DNA of 64,000 bases from Clostridium sp. OF03-18AA (lineage in GTDB: Bacteria > Bacillota > Clostridia > Lachnospirales > Lachnospiraceae): contig NZ_QUEP01000014.1 in assembly GCF_003478035.1 (NCBI RefSeq), forward strand, positions 9,738 to 73,737. Direction: 5' to 3'. The position numbers were made by a program, and so were the translations under genes. Every line of letters starts with the position of its first letter. Position 1 is the stretch's first letter. The notes beneath the pieces are model-generated. The model did not search any database. It saw only the letters and a list, made by a program, of their open reading frames with translations, and was not told the DNA's origin. Positions 1 to 8,100 of the stretch are shown here, piece by piece.

Positions 1-779
1 TTCAGATTGAACTTCATCTGCTCCCGTTCCGTCATGGTCACGTCTGTCTCTTTTTTAAAACCGGAATACTCCTCATCGCCGTCCCATAAAATACGGATCT
101 TCTGTTTTCCTGCCGGGATCTCCGGATAGGAATAGATGGAATTCACGCCGCTTCCTTGTCCGCCTTCTAACGGCATCCACGTCTTCCCGGCATTTCCCAC
201 CCCTAATTTCTCAGGCGCAGCATAATATTCGATCGTCACTTCGTCACTGGAAATGTACTCCGCATTTGATGCAGAAAAGACTCTTGTAAAGATCTCCTCT
301 TTCGTTTCATCGGCATTGAATGTTCCATCCGCGTCATATCTCAGAGGAATTTCTTCATCTGCATTTAATTCAACATCGAATGTAAGTTTTGCTGCCTTTT
401 TGATGGTGTATTCTTTCGTCGTACCTGCTGCACGAACCTTATAAGTGTCATCCTTATTATCTGCCAGAGCCGGATGTGTATATGTATAGTTGATAGCTAT
501 CTTCTTTGTACTCGTAAATCCAGCTATTGAACCCCAGGATCTATTTCCCCAGGTCAGATTATTCAACTTTCCTTCACACTCATACTCCCACTCCAACGTC
601 TCATCACTGTCCGGAATCAATGCCTTTGTCAGAATCTCATTCACAAACTCCGGACCGCTTTCAGCCGGAATACACACTTCCACGCCTTCCGCTGCAAATC
701 CTGTCATACAGAACGCCTGCATCATAACCAACAGCGCTGCAAGCACCGCCAGGATATGATGAAAAAGATGCTTTTTCAT
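1..779 (-). CDS. Secreted protein, N-terminal part (runs off window)
   Basis: The reading frame opens with ATG at 779 behind a GAGGAAAAAC ribosome site and stays open to base 1, so at least 259 residues are present and the C-terminus lies outside the window. The first 30 residues form a signal peptide: a lysine/histidine start, a hydrophobic core rich in Leu/Ala/Val/Met, and an FAAEG cleavage region. The rest is acidic and rich in Thr, Glu and Tyr, as in extracellular beta-sandwich proteins; I recognise no named domain. It lies 76 bp downstream of the large VWA surface protein on the same strand and is probably co-transcribed with it. Confidence 0.75.
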   Translation of the reverse strand, partial: MKKHLFHHILAVLAALLVMMQAFCMTGFAAEGVEVCIPAESGPEFVNEILTKALIPDSDETLEWEYECEGKLNNLTWGNRSWGSIAGFTSTKKIAINYTYTHPALADNKDDTYKVRAAGTTKEYTIKKAAKLTFDVELNADEEIPLRYDADGTFNADETKEEIFTRVFSASNAEYISSDEVTIEYYAAPEKLGVGNAGKTWMPLEGGQGSGVNSIYSYPEIPAGKQKIRILWDGDEEYSGFKKETDVTMTEREQMKFNL

Positions 780-805
780 ATGTTTTTCCTCTATTCCCAT
801 AGATT

Positions 806-833
806 AGGGGATGCGGACATCTCCACATCCCCT
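806..833. repeat. Intergenic hairpin between the two surface-protein genes
   Basis: AGGGGATG (806-813) pairs with CATCCCCT (826-833), and an inner GGA/TCC extends the stem. The T-tract follows only on the plus strand, while both neighbouring genes are on the minus strand, so it is not a textbook terminator for them. It could act as an mRNA-stabilising or partial-termination hairpin that lowers expression of the downstream gene. Confidence 0.55.
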
Positions 834-855
834 GTTTTTTCGTTCATATTATTTT

Positions 856-3800
856 TTACTGGATCCATGCCCCGTTCGCGTCTACACGATATCCATCCGG
901 TGTCGTGGTGTCCGCAAGCATCGCTCCAAGTGTTCCCTTGTCGGATGCTGTATTGAAGTAATACCACTTGCCGTCGATCTCATGCCAGCCGGTGTACATA
1001 TGGCCTCTGGTGTTGTCGTACTGGGTATGAAGGTAATACCAGTTATTGTTCCAGAAGAACCAGCCGTCTTCCATCCAGCCGTCAACGTCGAAATAGTACC
1101 AGTCGGAACGTCCGTTCCAGGAGAGGTATACCCACTCATTGTGCGGGAATGTTCCGTCATCGTAGCAGAACCACCAGCCGTTCAGTCTCCATGTTCCTGT
1201 CGCGTCGCGGTAGCCGCCCTTTGCCTGGATCGCCTCGTCGGTGTAGTATTCCGGACGGTCGAAATCGATGGCGAAGCCGTAGGTGTAGAAACCGTAGATC
1301 GTATCGCCGATCTTCAGGTACTCGTTGGACGGAAGTCTTCCGTTGTCCTCAGTGAACTCGCCGCCCTCTAAGATCCAGCGGCCAGTCTTGCCTGCTGCGT
1401 TTGTGGCTCTTCCTCTTGTGGATGTGCCGTCGGAATCGCTGTCACTGCTGCTGTTTCCGCCGGTAGATCTCCACTTGTAAGTAATCGTGAAGGTCTCTCC
1501 ATTTTCGCCTACAACATAACCTACCGGGAATTTATCCCATGTCTGATCGCTGTAGCTGCTGCTCTTTCCCTTGGATGCCGGAATGTCGGCAACTGTGAGC
1601 TTTGTTCCGACCTCGAAGGTCCTTGTGATCTCGGTGCCGCCGTTCTCTGTGAATGTTCCGTTTACAACAATGAACTTGATCTCGGTGTACTGTTTCTCAG
1701 GAGCTTTCTTCTCGCATTTTGCAAGGAAGCTGATGCTGATCTCCTGATCTGCCGCATACCATGCCGCATCGTCTGTGTCGTACCAGAGAGTAACTCTTGC
1801 CGCGTCATTTCCCGCATTCGTGTGCTTTCCATCGAGATATGCCTCAATGTATTTTGCTGCGCGGACTGTTACGACTGCTGTGTTCTCATCGTCCTTGTCT
1901 CTTGCCACACCGTAGCTTCCGGAGATAAGGCCGAATTTCTGAGCCGCATGATCTGCGTCTGTGGTACAGGTCACGTTGATGGACTCACCGAACAGCTTCT
2001 TCAGCTCATCGTCTTTCGGAAGCTTCGGAGGTTCCGGTTTCTTATCGGTGCACTTTACGGTAAATGTGACCGGAACTTTGCCATCTGCAAGTTCCCAGGC
2101 ACTTCCGCCGTACTTGAAAGTCAGCTTTGCGGATGATCTTCCCTGTAATTCATGTGTTCCGTACTCATCGTTATATGCTTTCACATAAGCATCTGCGTTT
2201 ACTGTGACGATCGCTCTTGCATCGCTTGCGCTTGCAACTGTATAGCTGCCGTCGATCAGGTCATATGCTGCGTCTTTATGGTCTGCATTGCTTCCGGTAT
2301 GAACGAGAGCAACACTGATAAGCTCTTTTAACTCATCGTCTGTCGGAACTGTCGGCTCTTCCGGTTCCTCGGCATCAAACCATGCCCAGAAATTGATCTC
2401 ATCTCCGCCTTTGACGCTCCATGTGATATCCGGTTTTACGCCGGAATGATCTGCGCTGTTCTTTGTCCATTTTGCAAATTCATAGCCGTCTGCCGCGTTG
2501 ACTTCCACGCCCTCCAGGGTCGGTGTTATGGATGTCGCATCTTCCAGGGTGTAAACCTGAACAGTGCCGGTGTTAGCCGCTGCGTTTTCTTTATCGGTTA
2601 CTGTGCCGTTTCCGTCTTTATTTCCAAACTTAACGAGAACCTGCTCGATATCCGGTGTGCCATCTCCGCCTGTCTCGCTGCCGTCATTCTTGTTCCAGGA
2701 ATCGCGGTAGTAGTAGAGGTCGATGGTGTTCTTGCCGGACTGGAACTTAGAGTCGTCCGTATAGGCAGTTGTTGTTCCGCCAACGGTAACTGTCGCATGG
2801 CTGTACAGATAATCTGCGTTGTAATAATTCTGAGTTGTCATAAGGCCAGAGATCTTCTCAGAGATCAGGGAACCTTCGTCGGCTGTCTGGTTGACGTCAA
2901 CGGACTCATCGTAAACGGCGTTTTCTTTGTCTGTGTCAAAGTAGTGTTTGTTTACGACGTAGGTGACTGTCTCGGCCGGAGCGGAACCGTCCTCTTCCCA
3001 GACTGCATACAGTGTGATTGCTCCATTCTTAGCTACTGCTGATACATTTACATCGCTGAAAAGTTCAACAACTGCATTCTCGTCATCTGAAGTACTCCAT
3101 CCTTTAAACTTGAATCCATCTTTGGACGGTGCGTCCTTTTCGGCAAGATTCTTGACCTTATCTTTACCAGTAAGATCATTGTTGCTGAGAATGTTGCGTG
3201 CTTCATTTAACTGATATCCGTCTGCATTCTGATACTCAGCTGACCATTCGCCGCCATTTGCATCATAGCTTACCGCATATTTCTGCTCCGGCGCCTTCTC
3301 AGCCACAGCAACATTGACGGTGTAAGCTTCCCCATTTGTAATAGCCGGAATTTCCGCATCTTCCATTACATAATAGATCTTTCCGTCTTTTCCTGTGATC
3401 TCTGTGCCAGCATTGACTGCAGCATGTGTGAATGCTTCATTTCCATTAACGAGCGCTACCCATTCCAGATCGTCCTCCTGGACTATCGTATTGCCGTTGA
3501 CATAGTTGACTTTCAGTGTCGCAGCTGTAACAAACGGTTTCGGGAAACTGATGCTCTTTTCTTTCTTCTCGCCGTTCTGTGTGTAAGAATAGTTGAATAC
3601 AGCATCGCCGTTTAAATAAATCTTCCCTGCCTTTTTCTTTGCATCATCTGTCAGTTCTACGGTGTAAGTCAATGTTACCTTATCTTTCATTGCACCGTCA
3701 GAATTCCACTTGATCGTGTTGGTGGTTTCATCATAACTTGCCGTTCCGTTATTTGCACTAAGGGTTCCATTTGTCATGGTGATATTGGAACCTAACGGAT

Positions 3801-4725
3801 CCTGGATGCCGCTTATGATGTCTTTGGTGATAGATGCGAATACCTGATTCAGCTCTTCACCATTTTTCGCGTTTAAATTGCCTGCGTTGGCAAGCGCATT
3901 AAATGCCGTTTCGTCCATCTCACTGTCATCTGTCTTATTTAACGCAAAGCTTACAGTGTATGACTTTCCATTTTTCTTAAACGTATTGAGGGTGTTCTGC
4001 TCATTACGCTTTTCCATGTACCCGTCATCACTGGCACCATCTGCAAGGATAATTAAAATTTTATTTGCACTTGCATCTTTTCCATTTAAAACTTCAATTC
4101 CCTTTTTTACGCCCTTGCTGAGACAGGTTCCTCCCTTTGGTTTTATTGTTCTTAATGCATCAACAGGTGAAACTTTCTCAGCTTTATCACTGTATAAAAA
4201 TCCCAAAAGATCCAATTGTTCTCTTGTGAAATAAACATAACTGCAATTTACTCCCGCAGTTTTCAATTTCTCACTCATACTGGAAACTGCATTGATTGCT
4301 GTATCCCAGCGGCTCAGATTCGTTTTCGAAACCTTTCCGCAGTTATATCCGCCAGTTGCATTTTCATGATTATGCGTTTCATCCGTACACCAGGCCATAG
4401 ACCCCGATGCATCCAGCACAAATGCAACTTCCGTCGGCTTCACTTCGATCAGATTTTTCGCATTTTCAGCATCTACAGTTAAAGTGATCTCATATTTGCC
4501 GTCTTCTGTTAACTTAGCTGTCTTGGATAATGTAATTGCTGCGTCCTTGCTGTCATTTACAACATTTCCCGCAATTCCATAACTGATCTCATTCGGATTC
4601 ATGGAATTTCCCGGTGCTGAACCGTCTCCAACATCCGCAAACGACACTCCCGGCACTGCCCCGACAACCATGCAGGCTGTCATGAGAGCCGCCAAAACAC
4701 GTTTCTTAATTCCGCGCTTCTTCAT
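856..4725 (-). CDS. Large surface protein: VWA domain, Listeria-Bacteroides-type repeat, choline-binding-like C-terminus
   Basis: A 1289-residue secreted protein. ATG 4725 follows GGAGG; an upstream in-frame ATG at 4782 has no ribosome site. A signal peptide spans residues 1-30 (cleavage after SFA). A von Willebrand A domain covers about 98-290 with the MIDAS motif DASGS at 105-109. Further on are an InlB/Flg_new-type repeat (FKFKGWS...LYAVWEEDG), a MucBP-like stretch, two related modules beginning TDDELKELI and KDDELKKLF, and a linker. The last ~200 residues are Trp/Tyr/Gly-rich (GWHEIDGKWYYF) like choline- or glucan-binding repeats, suggesting non-covalent cell-wall attachment. There is no LPXTG sorting signal. 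Probable adhesin; ligand unknown. Confidence 0.85.
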   Translation of the reverse strand: MKKRGIKKRVLAALMTACMVVGAVPGVSFADVGDGSAPGNSMNPNEISYGIAGNVVNDSKDAAITLSKTAKLTEDGKYEITLTVDAENAKNLIEVKPTEVAFVLDASGSMAWCTDETHNHENATGGYNCGKVSKTNLSRWDTAINAVSSMSEKLKTAGVNCSYVYFTREQLDLLGFLYSDKAEKVSPVDALRTIKPKGGTCLSKGVKKGIEVLNGKDASANKILIILADGASDDGYMEKRNEQNTLNTFKKNGKSYTVSFALNKTDDSEMDETAFNALANAGNLNAKNGEELNQVFASITKDIISGIQDPLGSNITMTNGTLSANNGTASYDETTNTIKWNSDGAMKDKVTLTYTVELTDDAKKKAGKIYLNGDAVFNYSYTQNGEKKEKSISFPKPFVTAATLKVNYVNGNTIVQEDDLEWVALVNGNEAFTHAAVNAGTEITGKDGKIYYVMEDAEIPAITNGEAYTVNVAVAEKAPEQKYAVSYDANGGEWSAEYQNADGYQLNEARNILSNNDLTGKDKVKNLAEKDAPSKDGFKFKGWSTSDDENAVVELFSDVNVSAVAKNGAITLYAVWEEDGSAPAETVTYVVNKHYFDTDKENAVYDESVDVNQTADEGSLISEKISGLMTTQNYYNADYLYSHATVTVGGTTTAYTDDSKFQSGKNTIDLYYYRDSWNKNDGSETGGDGTPDIEQVLVKFGNKDGNGTVTDKENAAANTGTVQVYTLEDATSITPTLEGVEVNAADGYEFAKWTKNSADHSGVKPDITWSVKGGDEINFWAWFDAEEPEEPTVPTDDELKELISVALVHTGSNADHKDAAYDLIDGSYTVASASDARAIVTVNADAYVKAYNDEYGTHELQGRSSAKLTFKYGGSAWELADGKVPVTFTVKCTDKKPEPPKLPKDDELKKLFGESINVTCTTDADHAAQKFGLISGSYGVARDKDDENTAVVTVRAAKYIEAYLDGKHTNAGNDAARVTLWYDTDDAAWYAADQEISISFLAKCEKKAPEKQYTEIKFIVVNGTFTENGGTEITRTFEVGTKLTVADIPASKGKSSSYSDQTWDKFPVGYVVGENGETFTITYKWRSTGGNSSSDSDSDGTSTRGRATNAAGKTGRWILEGGEFTEDNGRLPSNEYLKIGDTIYGFYTYGFAIDFDRPEYYTDEAIQAKGGYRDATGTWRLNGWWFCYDDGTFPHNEWVYLSWNGRSDWYYFDVDGWMEDGWFFWNNNWYYLHTQYDNTRGHMYTGWHEIDGKWYYFNTASDKGTLGAMLADTTTPDGYRVDANGAWIQ

Positions 4726-4811
4726 ATTTCTTTTCCTCCTTTTCCTTCTCTGAATCGTGGAACAATATTTCCATTGCTGCATACAAGCGTTTTCTGTTCC
4801 TGTATGCTCAC
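4722..4811 (-). CDS. Possible 29-residue leader peptide overlapping the VWA gene start
   Basis: GTG at 4811 lies 6-7 nt after a strong AAGGAGG and opens a 29-codon frame whose TGA (4724-4722) overlaps the ATG of the VWA gene in an ATGA junction. A hairpin (GCATACA...TGTATGC) lies inside the first third. This arrangement fits a translationally coupled leader, but so short a frame could arise by chance and the peptide resembles nothing I know. Confidence 0.3.
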   Translation of the reverse strand: MSIQEQKTLVCSNGNIVPRFREGKGGKEI

Positions 4812-4944
4812 AAAGCTCCTCCTTTCCCCCTTGTTCCTAAAATTTTATAAAAATCACTCCCTAAACTGCATTCTATGCAGCAGAGCTGCCCGGTATTCCT
4901 GCGGTTGGAAGTGTTTTTATCAGTATTGTGATCTCCCTGCGTTG

Positions 4945-5658
4945 TCAGGAATTTTCTTCGCGGTATTTTGCTAAAAACGGATCATATAACCGTTTTTCCG
5001 CGTCCAGCCGCGCCTGAACTGCCTCCTCATAGGTTGCGAAGCTGCCAAGATTGTAGGACTTTCCCTGAAAGCCAATGGATGCTCTCCATCGATTGTTTTC
5101 TCTTCTGTATACTCCGCGATGACCGGAAGTATTATTGGAAAATGTCTTTCTGCACGCGATCCTCTCCACACAGGTTCCGTCCATAAAATGGATGGCTTTC
5201 TTCATATTTACCTTTCTCTGTGCTTCCTGAAGACAGCCGCAGCTTCTTGTGACCCCGGAGCGGAGATTCTCTTTTCGGCAGATGCATTGTTTTCCACAGT
5301 CACACTGACAAAGCCAGTAGTCACTCATCCTGCCCGGACGGTCCGCGCGATCACCTTCGGACGATCCGCTTTGCTCCACCGTGCCTTCTTTTTCTTCTGT
5401 CAGCCCCGCTGCCGGTCCCAGAACCACAAGTCTGCCGTACCGCTGTCCGGTGAGATCAAGGCGTTTTTCCTGGAGTCGGATCCGTCTCCTGCAGCCACAG
5501 CTCTTCGTATGTCCGTTTTTCAGGTGTGAATCTTCCACGGTGCATGTATTCCCGCAGTCACACCGACACCGCCAATAGGTTTTCGGTTTCCCAGGAATCT
5601 TCACTTTTTCAATTACCACAAGACTTCCGTATCGTTCTCCGATCATACATTTTTTCAT
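4945..5658 (-). CDS. AP2-domain DNA-binding protein with two zinc-ribbon-like repeats
   Basis: A 237-residue protein. The N-terminal half holds two copies of a module with CxCDCG followed by an SCGC motif (Cys31/33/35 with Cys54/56, and again near 100-140), as in phage and mobile-element proteins of Firmicutes. The C-terminal ~65 residues (about 168-232) match the AP2 DNA-binding fold: NTSGHRGVYRRENNRWRA, then a GSFATYEEA segment. The ribosome site is weak for either ATG 5658 or ATG 5646. AP2 domains in bacteria usually accompany homing endonucleases or integrases; no HNH motif is visible here, so a regulatory role is possible. It is the first gene downstream of the putative invertible promoter. 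Confidence 0.7.
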   Translation of the reverse strand: MKKCMIGERYGSLVVIEKVKIPGKPKTYWRCRCDCGNTCTVEDSHLKNGHTKSCGCRRRIRLQEKRLDLTGQRYGRLVVLGPAAGLTEEKEGTVEQSGSSEGDRADRPGRMSDYWLCQCDCGKQCICRKENLRSGVTRSCGCLQEAQRKVNMKKAIHFMDGTCVERIACRKTFSNNTSGHRGVYRRENNRWRASIGFQGKSYNLGSFATYEEAVQARLDAEKRLYDPFLAKYREENS

Positions 5659-5675
5659 TCAAAAAAGCCGTCCAT

Positions 5676-5695
5676 GACATAATGTGTATTATGTC
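5676..5695 (+). repeat. Recombination site 1 (left inverted repeat of putative invertible segment)
   Basis: The 20-bp sequence GACATAATGTGTATTATGTC has 8-bp arms around an asymmetric GTGT centre; the palindrome extends two more bases on each side (ATGACATAAT/ATTATGTCAT). It is the exact reverse complement of the site at 5940-5959. Arm-spacer-arm geometry is what tyrosine recombinases bind, and a tyrosine recombinase gene is adjacent. Confidence 0.65.
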
Positions 5696-5947
5696 ATAAC
5701 GAATCCTCCTCTGTATTCATATATATACATAACAATTCTAACACGAAAAACCTTTGTTTTCAACGGATATTCCGGGTTTTTTACATTTTTGCTTTTTTTT
5801 TAACATGATTTTCAAAAAATATGCGGTCCTGGAAACAGATTCGCAGATCGGATACTTTTTTAAATTAACTTAAGAAAGCGTAAAAAGTATGAAAATTTCA
5901 TGTAAGAACGATGCAGATCTTCTAAGACAAGCCGTTCATGACATAAT
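5688..5947. other. Putative invertible promoter segment (~264 bp centre to centre)
   Basis: This gene-free stretch is AT-rich and bounded by the two opposed 20-bp sites. It contains one strong minus-strand promoter (5735-5763), pointing at the AP2 and surface-protein genes in the orientation given here; flipping would point it at the 3' end of the recombinase gene. I see no comparably strong plus-strand promoter inside it, so the flipped state would probably be OFF for the surface operon. Confidence 0.6.
5735..5763 (-). promoter_or_regulatory. Sigma-70-type promoter inside the invertible segment
   Basis: Read on the minus strand: TTGAAA (-35, 5758-5763), 17-bp spacer, TAGAAT (-10, 5735-5740). 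Transcription would start near 5728 and run through site 1 into the AP2 gene. Confidence 0.7.
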
Positions 5948-5959
5948 ACACATTATGTC
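5940..5959 (-). repeat. Recombination site 2 (right inverted repeat)
   Basis: GACATAATACACATTATGTC, the exact reverse complement of site 1. The recombinase stop codon (5953-5955) lies in the outer arm, so inversion would leave the recombinase frame intact. Flanks of both sites also resemble each other in direct orientation (AGCCGTYCAT on the left, ATCCTCCT on the right), so each full site is about 45 bp. Confidence 0.65.
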
Positions 5960-6852
5960 GTAAACGGATCCTCCTTTTTTCCCATTTGTTCCATATTACC
6001 TTTTTCACCTTCCGATATCGCTTCTTCCCTTTGGACCAGTCCAAGCTCTAAATCCTTTGCGCAGGCTTCCTCGCTCGTGATCATCGTATACCGTCTTGTT
6101 GTCTCAATGCTGCTGTGTCCAAGATAATCTGCTAGCCGCGCGAGGTCGTGTTCCTTTTCGTAAAAACATCTCGCGAAGAGATGTCTCAGATTATGCGGGA
6201 ACACTTTGCTTGCTGCCACCCTTGCCTTCTCGCAAAGACTTTTCATCTCCGTCCATATATTTCTCCGGTCCAGCGGTCTCCCGTTCCTTGAGCGGAAAAT
6301 ACTTCCCGCCTTGATCTTCTGTTTTCGACAATAGTCTCTCAAAAGGATCAGAAGGGACCTTGGGATCAGGATGATCCGAACTTTGCCCTTAAAGTCGATC
6401 CGTATCCTTCGCTCCTCCAGAGTCTCCGCTGTCAGATATTTTAATTCTCCGATCCGCATCCCCGTTCCCGCGATGGTCTGAAGGATGCAGAACAGGCGCT
6501 CGCGATTCTCCCGTCTCGCGGTCATAAGAAGTCTCTGGTACTCTTCGCGCGTCAGTTCCCGCTCCTCCTCGCGAAAGATCTGTCTCTGTGTTCTGCACAC
6601 ACGCACCCGGAGATCGTCCCGGCCGGTCCAGCTCAGATATCCATTCACCGCGATCAGCATGGAATTTACGCTGGACGTCCGGTATTTTTCTACGAGGAGC
6701 TTTTTATAGTCTAAGATGATCTCCTTGTTCAGCTCCCGTTCTCCTGAAAATATCAGGAAAGTCCGCACATCCCTCAGATACTTTTCGATCGTATTTTTAC
6801 TTTTCTCGCATTCTGTTAAATATTGCCTATAATGTTCCAGATCATACTTCAT
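5953..6852 (-). CDS. Tyrosine recombinase / integrase, probable invertase
   Basis: A 299-residue phage-integrase-family recombinase. ATG 6852 is preceded by AGGAGA; the frame continues upstream without a ribosome site. The N-terminal SAM-like core-binding domain covers about 1-95. The catalytic domain carries the expected residues: Arg in GTGMRIGE, a Lys in the beta-hairpin (FKGKVRI), HNLR (box II His and Arg), LGHSS (third His) and the nucleophile Tyr in TRRYTM. Size and architecture are those of XerC/D-like and promoter-flipping recombinases. Its 3' end overlaps recombination site 2. It most likely inverts the neighbouring promoter segment, though integration of a small element cannot be excluded. 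Confidence 0.85.
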   Translation of the reverse strand: MKYDLEHYRQYLTECEKSKNTIEKYLRDVRTFLIFSGERELNKEIILDYKKLLVEKYRTSSVNSMLIAVNGYLSWTGRDDLRVRVCRTQRQIFREEERELTREEYQRLLMTARRENRERLFCILQTIAGTGMRIGELKYLTAETLEERRIRIDFKGKVRIILIPRSLLILLRDYCRKQKIKAGSIFRSRNGRPLDRRNIWTEMKSLCEKARVAASKVFPHNLRHLFARCFYEKEHDLARLADYLGHSSIETTRRYTMITSEEACAKDLELGLVQREEAISEGEKGNMEQMGKKEDPFTT

Positions 6853-7026
6853 GAACGATTCTTCTCCTGTTCTGTCAGGCTCTCTGCACCTGACATGTTT
6901 CATAATATGAAGCTTTTCATTATTTCTCATTATGGCACATTTTTCAGAAAATCACTCGTCTAATCTGCCTGCAAAAGCTGCTTGCAAGATTTTTTTCAAG
7001 ATTCATGCATTCCACGAACACATTTC

Positions 7027-7872
7027 TTAATTCCAAAATTCCAGAAATTCCTGTATTTCCGACGAAATCCAACTTTTCCTCCAGGCGAGAAGGACCTCTG
7101 TTGTAAAATCGGCATCACAGACCTCACATGCTTTCAGCTTATCCGAAAGTTCCAGCATCGAAGTCGGCAGGATCGCGATCCCCATTCCCCGTTCCGCCAT
7201 CGTGATCGCGGTCCTTGCATCCTCACAGGCAAGGTAGATATCGCAGACAAGTCCCGCCTCCTCAAACTTCGAGGCGATATATTTCTGAAACCGGTGGGAC
7301 AGGATCAGGGGCTGTTCCGAGAGCTCCTGCAGATGGAGCGATGTGCGTCCTTTTAAAAGAGGGAACTCCGGAACTGCCATGGCGAGAAGGCGTTCCTCAG
7401 CCAGAGTTCTCGTCTCACAGCCCCTTAACGTAATTGGCGTGCGCAGGGTCGTGAGGTCAAGGATCCGGTTCTCAAGCTGATCCCTCATCGTGAATGTGGA
7501 TCCCTCGTGGATATCAAAATGGATATTGGGATGGCTTTTTGCAAAACGCATCAGGTAATGGGACATCATGGACACGGTGGACGGAGTCATTCCGATATGG
7601 ATCGTCGCCGCCTGACTTGATTTTATAACCTCCCGTTTCGTTACCTCCGAGAGCATCAGGATCTTTCCCGCCTGTTCGTAGAGCGTTTTTCCCGCCTCCG
7701 TCAGTGTGATATGCTTCATGCCGCGGATAAAAAGCGGCACCTGAAGTTCCTCCTCCAATATTTTCATCTGGTAGCTTAGCGGCGGCTGTGTCATGTGAAG
7801 CTCTCTCGCCGCACCGCTGATGGTTCCGGCGTCAACGATGGCCCGGAAGTATTCCAACTGTCTGATCTCCAT
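7027..7872 (-). CDS. LysR-family transcriptional regulator
   Basis: A 281-residue regulator; ATG 7872 follows GGAGAG (upstream in-frame codons have no ribosome site). The N-terminal winged helix (about 1-60) has the classic LysR signature, EYFRAIVDAGTISGAAREL then QPPLSYQMKILEEEL. The remaining 220 residues form the periplasmic-binding-like effector domain (IHIGMTPSTVS..., DARTAITMAERGMGIAILP). It is transcribed divergently from the MATE exporter across a 228-bp AT-rich gap, so it probably controls that gene and itself in response to an unknown ligand. Confidence 0.88.
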   Translation of the reverse strand: MEIRQLEYFRAIVDAGTISGAARELHMTQPPLSYQMKILEEELQVPLFIRGMKHITLTEAGKTLYEQAGKILMLSEVTKREVIKSSQAATIHIGMTPSTVSMMSHYLMRFAKSHPNIHFDIHEGSTFTMRDQLENRILDLTTLRTPITLRGCETRTLAEERLLAMAVPEFPLLKGRTSLHLQELSEQPLILSHRFQKYIASKFEEAGLVCDIYLACEDARTAITMAERGMGIAILPTSMLELSDKLKACEVCDADFTTEVLLAWRKSWISSEIQEFLEFWN

Positions 7873-7987
7873 AATCTCTCCTGTCTGACCGGCGATCTGC
7901 GGACCTCCACTCTCGCAGCGTTGCGAATTGTGGAGTCCGGATCCCGGATCGTAAAAATCATAGTCTGAATGCAAAGAACCTTCTTGT

Positions 7988-7993
7988 ATTATA
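7988..7993 (-). promoter_or_regulatory. Probable -10 element of the LysR gene
   Basis: TATAAT on the minus strand, about 115 nt upstream of the LysR start. No good -35 is visible, as is common for regulator-dependent or autorepressed promoters. It lies close to the MATE promoter, so one bound regulator could affect both. Confidence 0.4.
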
Positions 7994-8027
7994 TAAATTT
8001 TATTTTATTTCTATATAAAAACAATAA

Positions 8028-8056
8028 TTTACATATATTATAGGGGATGCTATACT
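8028..8056 (+). promoter_or_regulatory. Promoter of the MATE exporter
   Basis: TTTACA (8028-8033), 17-bp spacer, TATACT (8051-8056). The predicted start near 8063 excludes the in-frame ATG at 8047 and supports ATG 8101. Confidence 0.7.
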
Positions 8057-8100
8057 TGAAACGCAAGAGAAAATTTAGAAAGGATCGAATCGAATCTACC

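Noticed and set aside
806..833. Intrinsic terminator of the VWA gene
   Set aside because: The T-tract is on the plus strand and would follow the hairpin only for plus-strand transcription, but no plus-strand gene lies upstream.
4726..4782. Upstream ATG (4782) for the VWA protein
   Set aside because: No ribosome site; ATG 4725 has GGAGG and directly starts a canonical signal peptide.
5689..5697. ATG with strong ribosome site (GAGGAGGAT) just inside site 1
   Set aside because: The frame reads ATG-ACA-TAA and stops at once, so it does not encode a protein; it may reflect site duplication.
8047..8100. Upstream ATG for the MATE gene
   Set aside because: It would lie before the predicted transcription start at about 8063 and lacks a ribosome site.
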